Position numbers and translations under genes: made by a program
In this document: piece by piece, positions 1-7,270 of the stretch
How positions within the stretch are numbered: the first letter of the stretch is position 1
Layout: each line of letters opens with the position of its first letter
Notes under the pieces: model-generated
Told to the model about the DNA's origin: nothing
The model's database searches: none
What the model saw: only the letters and a program-made list of their open reading frames with translations
Source: Paenilisteria riparia FSL S10-1204
Lineage (GTDB): Bacteria; Bacillota; Bacilli; Lactobacillales; Listeriaceae
Direction of reading: 5' to 3'
Length of the DNA: 64,000 nucleotides
Assembly (NCBI RefSeq): GCF_000525995.1
Contig: NZ_AODL01000008.1
Coordinates: 1-64,000, forward strand

Positions 1-27
1 CTGAGCCAGGATCAAACTCTCTTTAAA
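1..27 (-). rRNA. 16S ribosomal RNA, 5' end (partial)
   Basis: The reverse complement of the first bases reads AGAGTTTGATCCTGGCTCAG, the universal 5' end of bacterial 16S rRNA (primer 27F site). Only the first two dozen bases are inside the window; the rest of the rrn operon lies to the left. The exact mature 5' end (about position 24-29) is estimated. Confidence 0.95.
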
Positions 28-197
28 AGTTCGTTTGAATACTTATTCAACACCGTGAATAAGATCCTTGCGTCAAATTGACTTCGCTAGCAAATAATTT
101 TACTAGTTGTTTGTTTGGAAATAGCTTTCTATTTCCGCCCTGCGATTCTTACCTGAAAACATTGCTGTTTTCTTGGCTTTATCTTTGTTTTTTGTTC

Positions 198-213
198 AGT
201 TTTCAAAGAGCAA
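198..213 (-). promoter_or_regulatory. boxA-like antitermination element in rrn leader
   Basis: The minus strand reads TTGCTCTTTGAAAACT, the boxA-type element found in Firmicute rRNA leaders, between the rrn promoter and the 16S gene. It is expected to recruit the NusB/S10 antitermination complex. The sequence match is seen; the function is from family knowledge. Confidence 0.75.
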
Positions 214-259
214 TCTTAATATGTTGCGGTTTGCATCATGTGCATCAGCAACGTTTATA

Positions 260-288
260 AATATACCAACTATTTATCTATTCGTCAA
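260..288 (-). promoter_or_regulatory. rrn sigma-A promoter
   Basis: On the minus strand TTGACG (283-288) and TATATT (260-265) are separated by exactly 17 bases, followed by the boxA element and 16S. The -35 box lies inside the annotated 3' end of the upstream mrp frame. Confidence 0.85.
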
Positions 289-1335
289 TACTTTTTTGCA
301 TATTTTTATTATAAATGTTTGATTTATTTTTTTTGCTAGGGTTAGGAAATGTTTACCTAGCGGTGTGTTTTCTTCGTATATGCCTGATAAATAGCCATTC
401 TTGTTTTGTTCGGGTTGCTCAATTGGGAAGGTTATTAATAGTTCTGTTTTTAGAGTCCGGGCTACTTTTTCTCCGCCTCCTTGTCCGAATAAATATATTT
501 TTTCGCCTGATTCGGATAAATAGTAGGATAAATTCTCTATAACGCCTAAAATATGGTGGTTATTTTTTTGTGCCATGATGCCAGCTCGGGATGCTACGGT
601 GGCTGCTGCGTGATGTGGTGTAGTTACGATGATTTCGTTGCAGGATGGTAATAGTGTGTGGATGTCTAGAGCTACATCGCCAGTCCCTGGTGGAAGGTCA
701 ATGATTAAGTAGTCCGGAGCGTCCCATTTAACGTCTTCTAGGAACATCTTTATCATTTTTCCTAACATCGGGCCACGCCAAATAACTGGTTCGCCTTCGT
801 CAACGAAAGATTCCATGGAGACTAGTTGGATACCATATGTAGTGACTGGAATGATTTTCTCGTCTTTGGTTGTTGGGCTTTCGGATGTGCCTAGTAGAAC
901 TGGAAGGCTGAAGCCATATATGTCTGCGTCTAGTAAACCGACTTTTTTTCCTAGGCGTCTTAGTGATACTGCTAGGTTGGCTGCGATGGTCGATTTGCCG
1001 ACACCGCCTTTGCCACTGGCTATTGCGATAAATTGTGTTTTGCTTTCTGGGGATAGGATGTTGTTTCTTCCCTCTATTATTTTTTCAACTTTTGATGTTG
1101 GGAGGTAGCTTAGTTCTAAGTGGATTTCTTCGTGTCCGAATTGGCTTAGTAGGTCCGTGATGTTCGTAGTGAATTCTTCTGTTTGTTGTTCTGGATCTGC
1201 TAGTGCAATTTCTAGTGTTGTGCCTGCTTCTGTTGCACTAACTTCTATTATCCCGTCTGTTTCTAATAATGTTGCTTCTAAGACTGGGTCAATGATGCGT
1301 TCAAGTAATTTAGTGATTTGTTGTTCATTAAGCAT
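274..1335 (-). CDS. mrp: Mrp/NBP35-type P-loop ATPase (ApbC/SalA family)
   Basis: 353-residue protein with an N-terminal DUF59/MIP18-like domain (about 1-85) and a ParA-like ATPase domain carrying the deviant Walker A GKGGVGKST (about 108-116) and the DLPPGTGD motif near the middle. Family members carry Fe-S clusters or, like B. subtilis SalA, regulate gene expression; no CxxC cluster motif is visible here, which favours a SalA-like role (inference). GGGAGG lies 7 bases before the ATG. The last 19 residues follow an A8 run (327-334): with A7 the frame would stop at once after LAKK, so this tail, which overlaps the rrn promoter, may be an overcall artefact. Confidence 0.85.
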   Translation of the reverse strand: MLNEQQITKLLERIIDPVLEATLLETDGIIEVSATEAGTTLEIALADPEQQTEEFTTNITDLLSQFGHEEIHLELSYLPTSKVEKIIEGRNNILSPESKTQFIAIASGKGGVGKSTIAANLAVSLRRLGKKVGLLDADIYGFSLPVLLGTSESPTTKDEKIIPVTTYGIQLVSMESFVDEGEPVIWRGPMLGKMIKMFLEDVKWDAPDYLIIDLPPGTGDVALDIHTLLPSCNEIIVTTPHHAAATVASRAGIMAQKNNHHILGVIENLSYYLSESGEKIYLFGQGGGEKVARTLKTELLITFPIEQPEQNKNGYLSGIYEENTPLGKHFLTLAKKINQTFIIKICKKVLTNR

Positions 1336-1386
1336 TTCTGTGGCCTCCCAATTATTGTTACTCCAAAAACATTAAGCGCTTTCTAA

Positions 1387-1394
1387 AGTATAGC
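1387..1394 (-). promoter_or_regulatory. Extended -10 promoter for mrp
   Basis: The minus strand reads TGCTATACT (TGn plus TATACT) about 50 bases upstream of the mrp start. No good -35 box is seen, as is common with extended -10 promoters. Confidence 0.4.
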
Positions 1395-1454
1395 ATAATT
1401 CGCCATTCTTTCGCGAGGTTTTTGCATATAATGAAGGTTATCGTCTTTTTACCT

Positions 1455-1483
1455 TTGAAAATTTAAGGTTGCACTTATATTAT
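1455..1483 (+). promoter_or_regulatory. Sigma-A promoter upstream of a small ORF
   Basis: TTGAAA (1455-1460), a 17-base spacer and TATTAT (1478-1483). It would start transcription near 1490, 25 bases before the GTG of the 42-codon ORF at 1515. Confidence 0.6.
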
Positions 1484-1514
1484 GGTTAACTGAAACACAC
1501 TCATAGGGAGGTTT

Positions 1515-1643
1515 GTGAATCAGAGTTTAGAGAAAATGCGACATTTAGCTGATACTCATAACCTGCTGCAACTGTCTAAAGATCTTTTTTGGAGGGAAAA
1601 AGGTTATTTGTTTGCTTTATTTGAAAAACCATGGTATATTTAA
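1515..1643 (+). CDS. Possible small protein, 42 aa, unrecognised
   Basis: Short frame starting with GTG, 3 bases after AGGGAGG and about 25 bases downstream of a good sigma-A promoter; it ends in TAA at 1641-1643. The peptide is basic in the middle and aromatic at the end (FWREKGYLFALFEKPWYI). I do not recognise a family. The csp promoter (1612-1640) is embedded in its last codons, so it could be an independent small gene or a leader. Spacing between ribosome site and GTG is short. Existence as a protein is inferred from signals only. Confidence 0.4.
   Translation: MNQSLEKMRHLADTHNLLQLSKDLFWREKGYLFALFEKPWYI
1612..1640 (+). promoter_or_regulatory. Sigma-A promoter of the cold-shock gene
   Basis: TTGCTT (1612-1617), 17 bases, TATATT (1635-1640). 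The predicted start near 1647 gives a 5' leader of roughly 108 bases before the csp ATG. Long structured leaders are characteristic of cold-shock genes and can act as thermosensors; I did not fold this one. Confidence 0.6.
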
Positions 1644-1718
1644 CTAGACTTATTTTTGTTGGTGAAGAAATGATTAGTGAATAACTTTCCACTTCGTACC
1701 GCTAAGCAGGAATAGTAA

Positions 1719-1955
<237 letters not shown>

Positions 1956-1970
1956 TTTTAGCTGACTTAG

Positions 1971-2004
1971 AAAAGAGTGCTCATTTATGAGTACTCTTTT
2001 TTTT
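1971..2004 (+). terminator. Rho-independent terminator of csp
   Basis: AAAGAGTGCTC and GAGTACTCTTT form the stem with loop ATTTAT, followed by a T8 run. Confidence 0.9.
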
Positions 2005-2011
2005 GCGTACA

Positions 2012-2048
2012 TAAAAGGAAATGCGATAATCTGTAATCGCACTTCCTA
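2012..2048 (-). terminator. Terminator downstream of the SnoaL-like remnant
   Basis: On the minus strand AGGAAGTGCGAT pairs with ATCGCATTTCCT and is followed by TTTT. It immediately follows the stop of the gene remnant at 2049. Confidence 0.75.
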
Positions 2049-2238
2049 TTAGTATGGATATTCATGTTTTGCGGAGGTTTCGAATTCTTCTACGGAATTG
2101 ATTTTATTGTTTTTGAAAGCAATGATACTCACAGCATCAAACTGGTCTTTTTCTTCGTTTTATAATCATTTGATGTTTATTTCGAGAAATCCAGCCGGTG
2201 AAGTAGGCTTCGACGATTTGTTTGTATGTTGCGTTCAT
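2049..2238 (-). pseudogene. Remnant of a SnoaL-like/NTF2-fold protein
   Basis: The minus strand starts with a proper ribosome site (AAGGGGAG) and reads MNATYKQIVEAYF..., then loses frame. The end of the region, in another frame, encodes a plausible family C-terminus (DAVSIIAFKNNKINSVEEF, then a stop) before its own terminator. The start and end of a gene of about 110-130 codons are thus present, but the middle is missing and the frames do not match. This is consistent with internal deletion, unlike the one-base homopolymer errors elsewhere in the window. The family assignment is tentative. Confidence 0.6.
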
Positions 2239-2253
2239 TTCAAAACACTCCCC

Positions 2254-4143
2254 TTACCTATCCTTAAACATGCTTGTTTTTGCGTAGCTTTTACCGCTTA
2301 TGAGGTCGTATTGCACCATTTTGTAGTCTGCTAAGTACTCTTTGGCTTTGGTGGACAATTGGTCTTCGATGATTGTTTTGTTGTGATTGTCAATTAATAC
2401 ATTCTTTTCCAAGCCTTGGACTTGTTGACTCATTTCGGTTAGCAATGCATAGTAAGGCGATACTTTACTGTTTGTTAGTTCTAGCATTTTTGGTGCAAAA
2501 TAGATTGGGCTGATGGTGCCGTAGTCTTTTTTCGGTAAGTCAAAATTGGCGTACATGAACATTGGTGTTTCGTGCATCGTTCGTTCTGTGTTCTGATTGA
2601 CGATTTCTTCTGGGAAAACGCTTGGCAGATGATCTCCCCAAAAAACAACCATTGTTTTCTTGTTTAAATGTTTTAGCTGGGTGATGAAGTCTTTTAGTGC
2701 ATCGTCGGAGTACTTAATGCCTTGTAGATAAGTTTGAACAGTTTGTTTGTTTTCTTCGGGAACGCCTTCTACTGCAATGGTATTTGTGTATTTATCCCAG
2801 TAAGTCATGTGATTTTGCATGGTGACAAGGTGTATAAACATTGATTTGTCGCTTGCTTTTAGTTGGTCCAGTGTTTCTTGGTAGGCTGATGCGTCAGATA
2901 TATATTCGCTATCATCCAATTTCTTTGTATGCACCATCTCGTCCCGGCTGATGAATTTGTCGAACTGTAACGCGTTGTATACGTCTGTTCGGCGGTAAAA
3001 TGATGGCTTGAATGGGTGAATCGCGATAGTTTTATAGTTATTTTGTTCGAGTGAGCTGACTAATGATGGGAACTTTTCTTTTTGATATAGGAACATTTGG
3101 TAAGGTGATGTAATTTGTGGATTAATGTTATACATGGAAAGCCCTGTTAGTGCTTCAAATTCAATGTTTGCGGTGCCTCCTCCGTATCCTTGTGAAAGGC
3201 TATAACCTGATGGGTATTTCTCCATGATTTTGCGGGTTTCTGGAATCGGGTCTGAGGATGTTGCAACACCGTTTAGCCGATTTGGATCGCTAAAACTTTC
3301 ACTCATAACATAAACAATATTGACATCGTCCATTGGTTTATTTTGACGTTTTTGATTAATTTCATCGGCGATTTTATCATATTTCTCAGTAATCTGCTTC
3401 ATTTTTGCTTCACTGTAGCCCGCTGGTTTGTCCATAATGTTTGCTGTTGCGCTGTAGATAAGGCCACCAACGAAACCATATTGTTGGTAGCTTTCTTTTG
3501 GGTCCACGTCTTTCCATTGAGCATCAATATTGTAAGCTTTGCGGAGCCAGTTATCTGAGCTTTGAAAATTAGTTAAAGAGAACAGTAGAACGCCGCTGAA
3601 CACGAGTCCGACTGCGCGAATTATAAGTGTTTTGCGGTCCCAATATTTAAAGTCGCGACCATAATATTTAGCGGATACTTTACGTGAATAACGATCTAAA
3701 ACCCATGCAATAGCAATAATTACGGCGATTCCAATGAATAATAGAATGACAAGCCAGGTAGAGAGCATGGAAAGCATGAAACGCCATTGGGTAATCATTT
3801 CAAATTCTTGCGGGTAGAGCGGTTCGCCTCGTTCTAAAAACTTCTGATTGTTTGCAAATGCGACAACGATGGAGGTTCCTACGAGTATTGTCGTACTGGC
3901 CCATAGGTTACCAATAAGTGAAATTAAGAATAAATAAACGAGTAACAATACTAAAATGCCCAGCAAAAATGGGATTGGATAGGTTTTAATCATTTCAAAT
4001 GTGTCAGATATATTAAAACCACTCAATGAGGCGTCGAGTAAGATATGTAAAAAAACGGATAGTATAAGTCCAAAGCCTAGCGTTCGAAGCGACCTCACTA
4101 GATATGGATGCTTGAGTTGCTTTCTTTTTTTTGGTGCAGTCAT
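2254..4143 (-). CDS. Lipoteichoic acid synthase family protein (LtaS/LtaP/YqgS type)
   Basis: About 629 residues: five membrane segments in the first ~210 residues, then an extracellular sulfatase-fold domain. Visible active-site elements are the Glu in VMSESFSD, the nucleophile Thr in GGGTANIEFEALTG, TMQNH, and the metal-binding Asp-His in VVFWGDHLPS. Such enzymes polymerise glycerol phosphate from phosphatidylglycerol onto glycolipid anchors, or prime the anchor (LtaP); which of these applies cannot be told from sequence. Start MTAPKKRK is chosen because GAGGAG lies 8 bases upstream; an earlier in-frame ATG lacks one. It is monocistronic as far as seen. Confidence 0.85.
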   Translation of the reverse strand: MTAPKKRKQLKHPYLVRSLRTLGFGLILSVFLHILLDASLSGFNISDTFEMIKTYPIPFLLGILVLLLVYLFLISLIGNLWASTTILVGTSIVVAFANNQKFLERGEPLYPQEFEMITQWRFMLSMLSTWLVILLFIGIAVIIAIAWVLDRYSRKVSAKYYGRDFKYWDRKTLIIRAVGLVFSGVLLFSLTNFQSSDNWLRKAYNIDAQWKDVDPKESYQQYGFVGGLIYSATANIMDKPAGYSEAKMKQITEKYDKIADEINQKRQNKPMDDVNIVYVMSESFSDPNRLNGVATSSDPIPETRKIMEKYPSGYSLSQGYGGGTANIEFEALTGLSMYNINPQITSPYQMFLYQKEKFPSLVSSLEQNNYKTIAIHPFKPSFYRRTDVYNALQFDKFISRDEMVHTKKLDDSEYISDASAYQETLDQLKASDKSMFIHLVTMQNHMTYWDKYTNTIAVEGVPEENKQTVQTYLQGIKYSDDALKDFITQLKHLNKKTMVVFWGDHLPSVFPEEIVNQNTERTMHETPMFMYANFDLPKKDYGTISPIYFAPKMLELTNSKVSPYYALLTEMSQQVQGLEKNVLIDNHNKTIIEDQLSTKAKEYLADYKMVQYDLISGKSYAKTSMFKDR

Positions 4144-4237
4144 AATAAAATTCTCCTCTATAAGCAATAGCTCTGAATTTTCTCGTACTTCTTCTAAGAT
4201 ATTATACTACAGTGATATAAAGAATCCAATAGGAACG

Positions 4238-4273
4238 AGTAAGAGCAGTGAGACATGCCTCACTGCTCTTACT
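4238..4273. repeat. Perfect 15-bp inverted repeat
   Basis: AGTAAGAGCAGTGAG and CTCACTGCTCTTACT flank a 6-base loop. It lies between the 3' end of the DUF3284 gene and the LTA synthase start. No T-run follows on either strand, so it is not a canonical terminator, although it could block readthrough or protect the mRNA 3' end. Confidence 0.7.
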
Positions 4274-4353
4274 CTATATCAAAAAGCGATATTTCTTATT
4301 GATGGCACTTGGGATACCACAATTATTGGGGTAATACCGCCTAATGACCCCTT

Positions 4354-4782
4354 TTATTTGCTTGCTGTAATCACGGACGCTTCCATGGCTTTCAACAAAC
4401 GTGTTACCCTTTTTTTCCTCAAAAACGCGAAAATGGTACCTACCAACATATTGTTCATTTTCTGCATCCACTTCTCAGCTTCAATCTCTTCTTTGTATGT
4501 GACTTCGCAAACATGGTCGCTAATTTCGGTAACTGTATAAGTTGTCCGATGTAAGTTCACGCGACTTGTTGTTTCGAATTGATATACATTTGGAAATTGA
4601 AATTCTGTAATCTTTGTTTCAACTGTGGCACCGTTGGACATTTTCCGGCGATACTTCAGCCCTTGTAGTTTTTGCATAGGTAGATTTTTTCCTGTCGCTT
4701 GTTTCACGTCGTAGATAACTGACTTAGCGATTGTATGAAAACACTCTTTTTGCGAGATGTATAGCTTTTTGGAAACGTTCAT
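4354..4782 (-). CDS. DUF3284 domain-containing protein
   Basis: 142 residues, predicted START/SRPBCC-like fold judging from alternating strands and a C-terminal helix (FAFLRKKRVTRLLKAMEASV). It matches the DUF3284 family, small cytoplasmic proteins often encoded near sugar-uptake genes in Listeria and other Firmicutes; biochemical function is unknown. It is the third gene of a minus-strand operon (5198 to 4354) 14 bases after the preceding small membrane protein, with a GGGAG ribosome site. Confidence 0.7.
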   Translation of the reverse strand: MNVSKKLYISQKECFHTIAKSVIYDVKQATGKNLPMQKLQGLKYRRKMSNGATVETKITEFQFPNVYQFETTSRVNLHRTTYTVTEISDHVCEVTYKEEIEAEKWMQKMNNMLVGTIFAFLRKKRVTRLLKAMEASVITASK

Positions 4783-4796
4783 ATTGCCATCTCCCT

Positions 4797-4976
4797 TTAG
4801 GATTTCTTATCTTTTTTCTTCTTCAAAAATACCATTAGCGCGCCTAAAATAACTACTAAAACACCAGTAAGCATCATTGGCAAATTCGTTGATGTACCGC
4901 CTAATGTCGGGCTGAATACGATGATGATTAAGCCAAGGCTCATTATAAATAGTCCGTTTGCTGCACTTCTCATCAT
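4797..4976 (-). CDS. Small two-TM membrane protein, 59 aa
   Basis: Short frame beginning ATGATG immediately after the stop codon of the preceding gene (no spacer), so probably translationally coupled. It encodes two hydrophobic segments (GLFIMSLGLIIIVFSP and LTGVLVVILGALMVF) separated by a short turn, and ends in a very basic tail (KKKKDKKS), which predicts both ends on the cytoplasmic side. I do not recognise a family. Its tight position between two conserved small genes supports reality. Confidence 0.65.
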   Translation of the reverse strand: MMRSAANGLFIMSLGLIIIVFSPTLGGTSTNLPMMLTGVLVVILGALMVFLKKKKDKKS

Positions 4977-5198
4977 CTACTCCACAGTAACCTGAAAGTA
5001 AAGAACAGCGCCAATATCCGTTGCTTTCATAACGTCTTTTGCAATTCTTGCAGCAGCTTCTTCATCTTCAGCTGTTGTTTCGAAATATAATTTAATCCCT
5101 TTTTCGTCTACCTTTTTAAAAGTGACACCATTTTCATTATATTTCTCCAATGTTTCTACAAAAAAATCACGTTTCATAGGACTACTAATTACGATCAT
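4977..5198 (-). CDS. Small conserved hypothetical protein, 73 aa
   Basis: First gene of the three-gene operon. It begins MIVISSPMKRDFFVETLEKY and has an alternating strand/helix pattern (about 73 residues, acidic), resembling a single alpha-beta domain. The start is taken at the ATG 8 bases after AAGGAGG; an upstream TTG would bury the ribosome site in the coding region. Function is unknown; co-transcription with a DUF3284 gene and a small membrane protein suggests a shared role. Confidence 0.65.
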   Translation of the reverse strand: MIVISSPMKRDFFVETLEKYNENGVTFKKVDEKGIKLYFETTAEDEEAAARIAKDVMKATDIGAVLYFQVTVE

Positions 5199-5226
5199 TT
5201 TCATTACCTCCTTCAATATTACCTTT

Positions 5227-5256
5227 ATTATACTTGTTTGGCGTGTGGAGTGTAAA
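5227..5256 (-). promoter_or_regulatory. Sigma-A promoter of the DUF3284 operon
   Basis: On the minus strand TTTACA (5251-5256), 18 bases, perfect TATAAT (5227-5232), about 30 bases ahead of the first start codon. Confidence 0.75.
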
Positions 5257-5369
5257 GAATATCATCTAAACACAGATGCACATAATGGCCCGGCCTATCG
5301 CTAAGAATAGCACCGGACTAAAATTGGAAGCACGAGATAAGTCTATAAAACCTATTCTGTGCTACCGAA

Positions 5370-5414
5370 CTCGAGCGGAGACGACAAGGCTGAGCGTCTG
5401 TCGTTCCGCTTGAG
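5370..5414. repeat. GC-rich inverted repeat behind the EIIC gene
   Basis: CTCGAGCGGAGACGACA can pair with TGTCGTTCCGCTTGAG (one bulge). It lies directly after the EIIC stop codon. There is no T-tract, so it is a stable 3' hairpin rather than a standard terminator. The rest of 5257-5369 holds no gene that I can support; its composition is more GC-rich than its surroundings. Confidence 0.55.
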
Positions 5415-5418
5415 CAAT

Positions 5419-6780
5419 TTAAGCTTTCATTTCCTCTTCTGGTATACCTACCTTGTTTGCTGTAATAACGAAAGGTACCCAGATTAAGAAGGCTATAATC
5501 ATGTTTATTAAGGATATGACGGGTGCCATCCAGTCTCCCCCGGTTGCCAGGAATGAGTTTAGAAGCGGTGGCATTACCCAAACTACTGCAATTTTGACTG
5601 GGGCTACGAGACCCCATGCTGTTGCAAAGTAAGCGATTGTAACCATAACCATTGGTGCAATGATAAATGGAATTAGATAGATAGAGTTAAGCACGATCGG
5701 TAGACCGAACATGATCGGTTCATTGATGTTGAATATACCAGGCCCGAGTGACAGTTTCGCAACTGTTCGGGAATCCGCTCGTTTCGAGAACATAAGTAGT
5801 GCAATGATAAGTACCAATGTACCACCTGAACCACCCATCCATACGTAAGCGTCGAATGAACCACGAACCCATTGGTATGGAAGGTCTGAACCTGCAACAC
5901 CTTTTGCAGCTTCGTTAATGTTGTTAAGTTGTGCTGTACCCCAAAGTGATTCTAGCACTGGAGCAAGTACGTTTGGTCCATGAATACCGAAGAACCATAG
6001 TAATTGAACTAAGAATGTTACTAATAATACCGCACCGTAACCTTGTGACAAGGCAAGTAATGGCTCTTGAATTGTTTTAGAAATCCAAGTGATAACATCA
6101 AAGCCAGTGATTTTAACGAACGACCAGTCGATGATCGCACAGATATAAAGTGCAACTAGTGCAGGAATGATAGCGGCAAATGCTTTACTTACTGCTGGCG
6201 GCACTGAATCAGGCATTTTGATTGTAATGTTAGCGCGCATTAATTTGGCATAAATAATAGTAGAAATAAAACCGAATAACATTGCTGTAAACAAGCCAGT
6301 ACCGTTCACTTGATTAAGGTCAAGGAATCCCCAAACTGGTTGAATCATTGAAACGTCTGCTTTTGGATGAGCTGCTAAAATTGCATTTTTGATTGGATCT
6401 ACTGCTACTGTTTGTGACAAGTTCATAACGAATGCTGCAAGTGAAACAAGTGCACCCGCTAAGCGGTCAACTTCATAGACCTTCGATAAGTTGTAACCTA
6501 GTGACACTGAGAATACTAAGGAAACGATTGCAAGTGTCGCCGCCCAAACATATCCATTCACTCCGATTAGTGGTTGCATGGCTTCAACAAAGCCCGTCCA
6601 ACCCCATGACGTTGGAAAATCTCTAAAAAATGCGTTCAAAAGAACTGCGATTGAGCCGGCCATTGTGATAGGCATCGTTGAAATGAATGCATCACGAAGC
6701 GCGACTAAATGTTTTTGCGAGCCGATTTTAGCTGCAACTGGTACGAAATACTTTTCTAAAAAATTAGTTAGTCCGTTCAT
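5419..6780 (-). CDS. PTS EIIC, cellobiose/lichenan type
   Basis: 453 residues with about ten hydrophobic segments and the EIIC-lactose/cellobiose family pattern (N-terminal NFLEKYFVPVAAKIG, later FFGIHGPN and FNINEPIMFGLPIVLN, where the Asn-Glu-Pro motif takes part in sugar binding). It moves beta-glucosides across the membrane with phosphorylation; the EIIA and EIIB partners are not in this window. GGGAGG precedes the ATG. A textbook sigma-54 promoter lies 225 bases upstream, with an inverted repeat further up, so expression should depend on SigL (encoded at 47224-48573) and a LevR/ManR-type activator located elsewhere. The neighbouring GH4 enzymes could hydrolyse its product. Confidence 0.9.
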   Translation of the reverse strand: MNGLTNFLEKYFVPVAAKIGSQKHLVALRDAFISTMPITMAGSIAVLLNAFFRDFPTSWGWTGFVEAMQPLIGVNGYVWAATLAIVSLVFSVSLGYNLSKVYEVDRLAGALVSLAAFVMNLSQTVAVDPIKNAILAAHPKADVSMIQPVWGFLDLNQVNGTGLFTAMLFGFISTIIYAKLMRANITIKMPDSVPPAVSKAFAAIIPALVALYICAIIDWSFVKITGFDVITWISKTIQEPLLALSQGYGAVLLVTFLVQLLWFFGIHGPNVLAPVLESLWGTAQLNNINEAAKGVAGSDLPYQWVRGSFDAYVWMGGSGGTLVLIIALLMFSKRADSRTVAKLSLGPGIFNINEPIMFGLPIVLNSIYLIPFIIAPMVMVTIAYFATAWGLVAPVKIAVVWVMPPLLNSFLATGGDWMAPVISLINMIIAFLIWVPFVITANKVGIPEEEMKA

Positions 6781-7003
6781 AATTATCCTCCCTATTTTGA
6801 AGCTTATTATGGTTTATCGGCATTCGTCGAACAATCCCGTGAACTTATACCCTTTTTTGATTCGTTCGTAAAACTTGGGATTATCTGATTTATGTCAGCT
6901 TCTAAAGTATTTGAATGCGAACAACCTCCATTCGACCTTTGAAGTGCTAGGGATTTCCTCCTCCCGTTTTCAAATTAAGGTTTTATGGATTCACTTAACT
7001 ATA

Positions 7004-7021
7004 ATGCAAAAAGCGTGCCAA
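7004..7021 (-). promoter_or_regulatory. Sigma-54 (-24/-12) promoter of the PTS EIIC gene
   Basis: The minus strand reads TTGGCACGCTTTTTGCAT: GG at 7019-7018 and GC at 7007-7006 are 12 bases apart, matching the consensus TGGCAC-N5-TTGCA. Transcription should start near 6994, giving a leader of about 210 bases before the EIIC start. No sigma-A promoter of similar quality is seen in the leader. Confidence 0.85.
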
Positions 7022-7044
7022 CTTTCAAATACATTAAAAAAACG

Positions 7045-7058
7045 TGGAAGCGCTTCAT
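7045..7058. promoter_or_regulatory. cre-like site between enhancer and sigma-54 promoter
   Basis: TGGAAGCGCTTCAT has the AAGCGCTT core of CcpA operators but deviates at the outer positions, so it is a weak match. It lies 25-40 bases upstream of the sigma-54 promoter, where a bound repressor could interfere with activator looping. Confidence 0.4.
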
Positions 7059-7086
7059 ACAACAAGCTTCCCTTGTGAAAGTAAAA

Positions 7087-7119
7087 CGTTTACACACATA
7101 AATGAAACTTGTGTAAACG
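7087..7119. promoter_or_regulatory. Candidate upstream activator site for the sigma-54 promoter
   Basis: CGTTTACACA and TGTGTAAACG form an inverted repeat with a 13-base centre, 66-98 bases upstream of the -24 element. Position and symmetry fit an enhancer for a LevR/ManR-type activator. It could instead be a repressor operator or a hairpin. Confidence 0.5.
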
Positions 7120-7227
7120 CAAAAAAAAGCTGTACACACTTGCTATGTATAGACTTTTATTTTTTTCGATTTATTATATTCAGGAATTTAATTTCACAAA
7201 CTCGCTATTTTGTACGAAATTTTGTTG

Positions 7228-7262
7228 CAAAAAAAGCACACAGATTTCATCCCTGCGTGCTT
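7228..7262 (-). terminator. Terminator of the first GH4 gene
   Basis: On the minus strand AGCACGCAG pairs with CTGTGTGCT (one mismatch) and is followed by TTTTTTGC. It directly follows the GH4 stop and isolates it from the EIIC promoter region. Confidence 0.85.
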
Positions 7263-7270
7263 AAGATATT

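Noticed and set aside
5318-5617. 99-residue minus-strand frame across the EIIC 3' end
   Set aside because: Out-of-frame shadow of the EIIC gene with no start signals.
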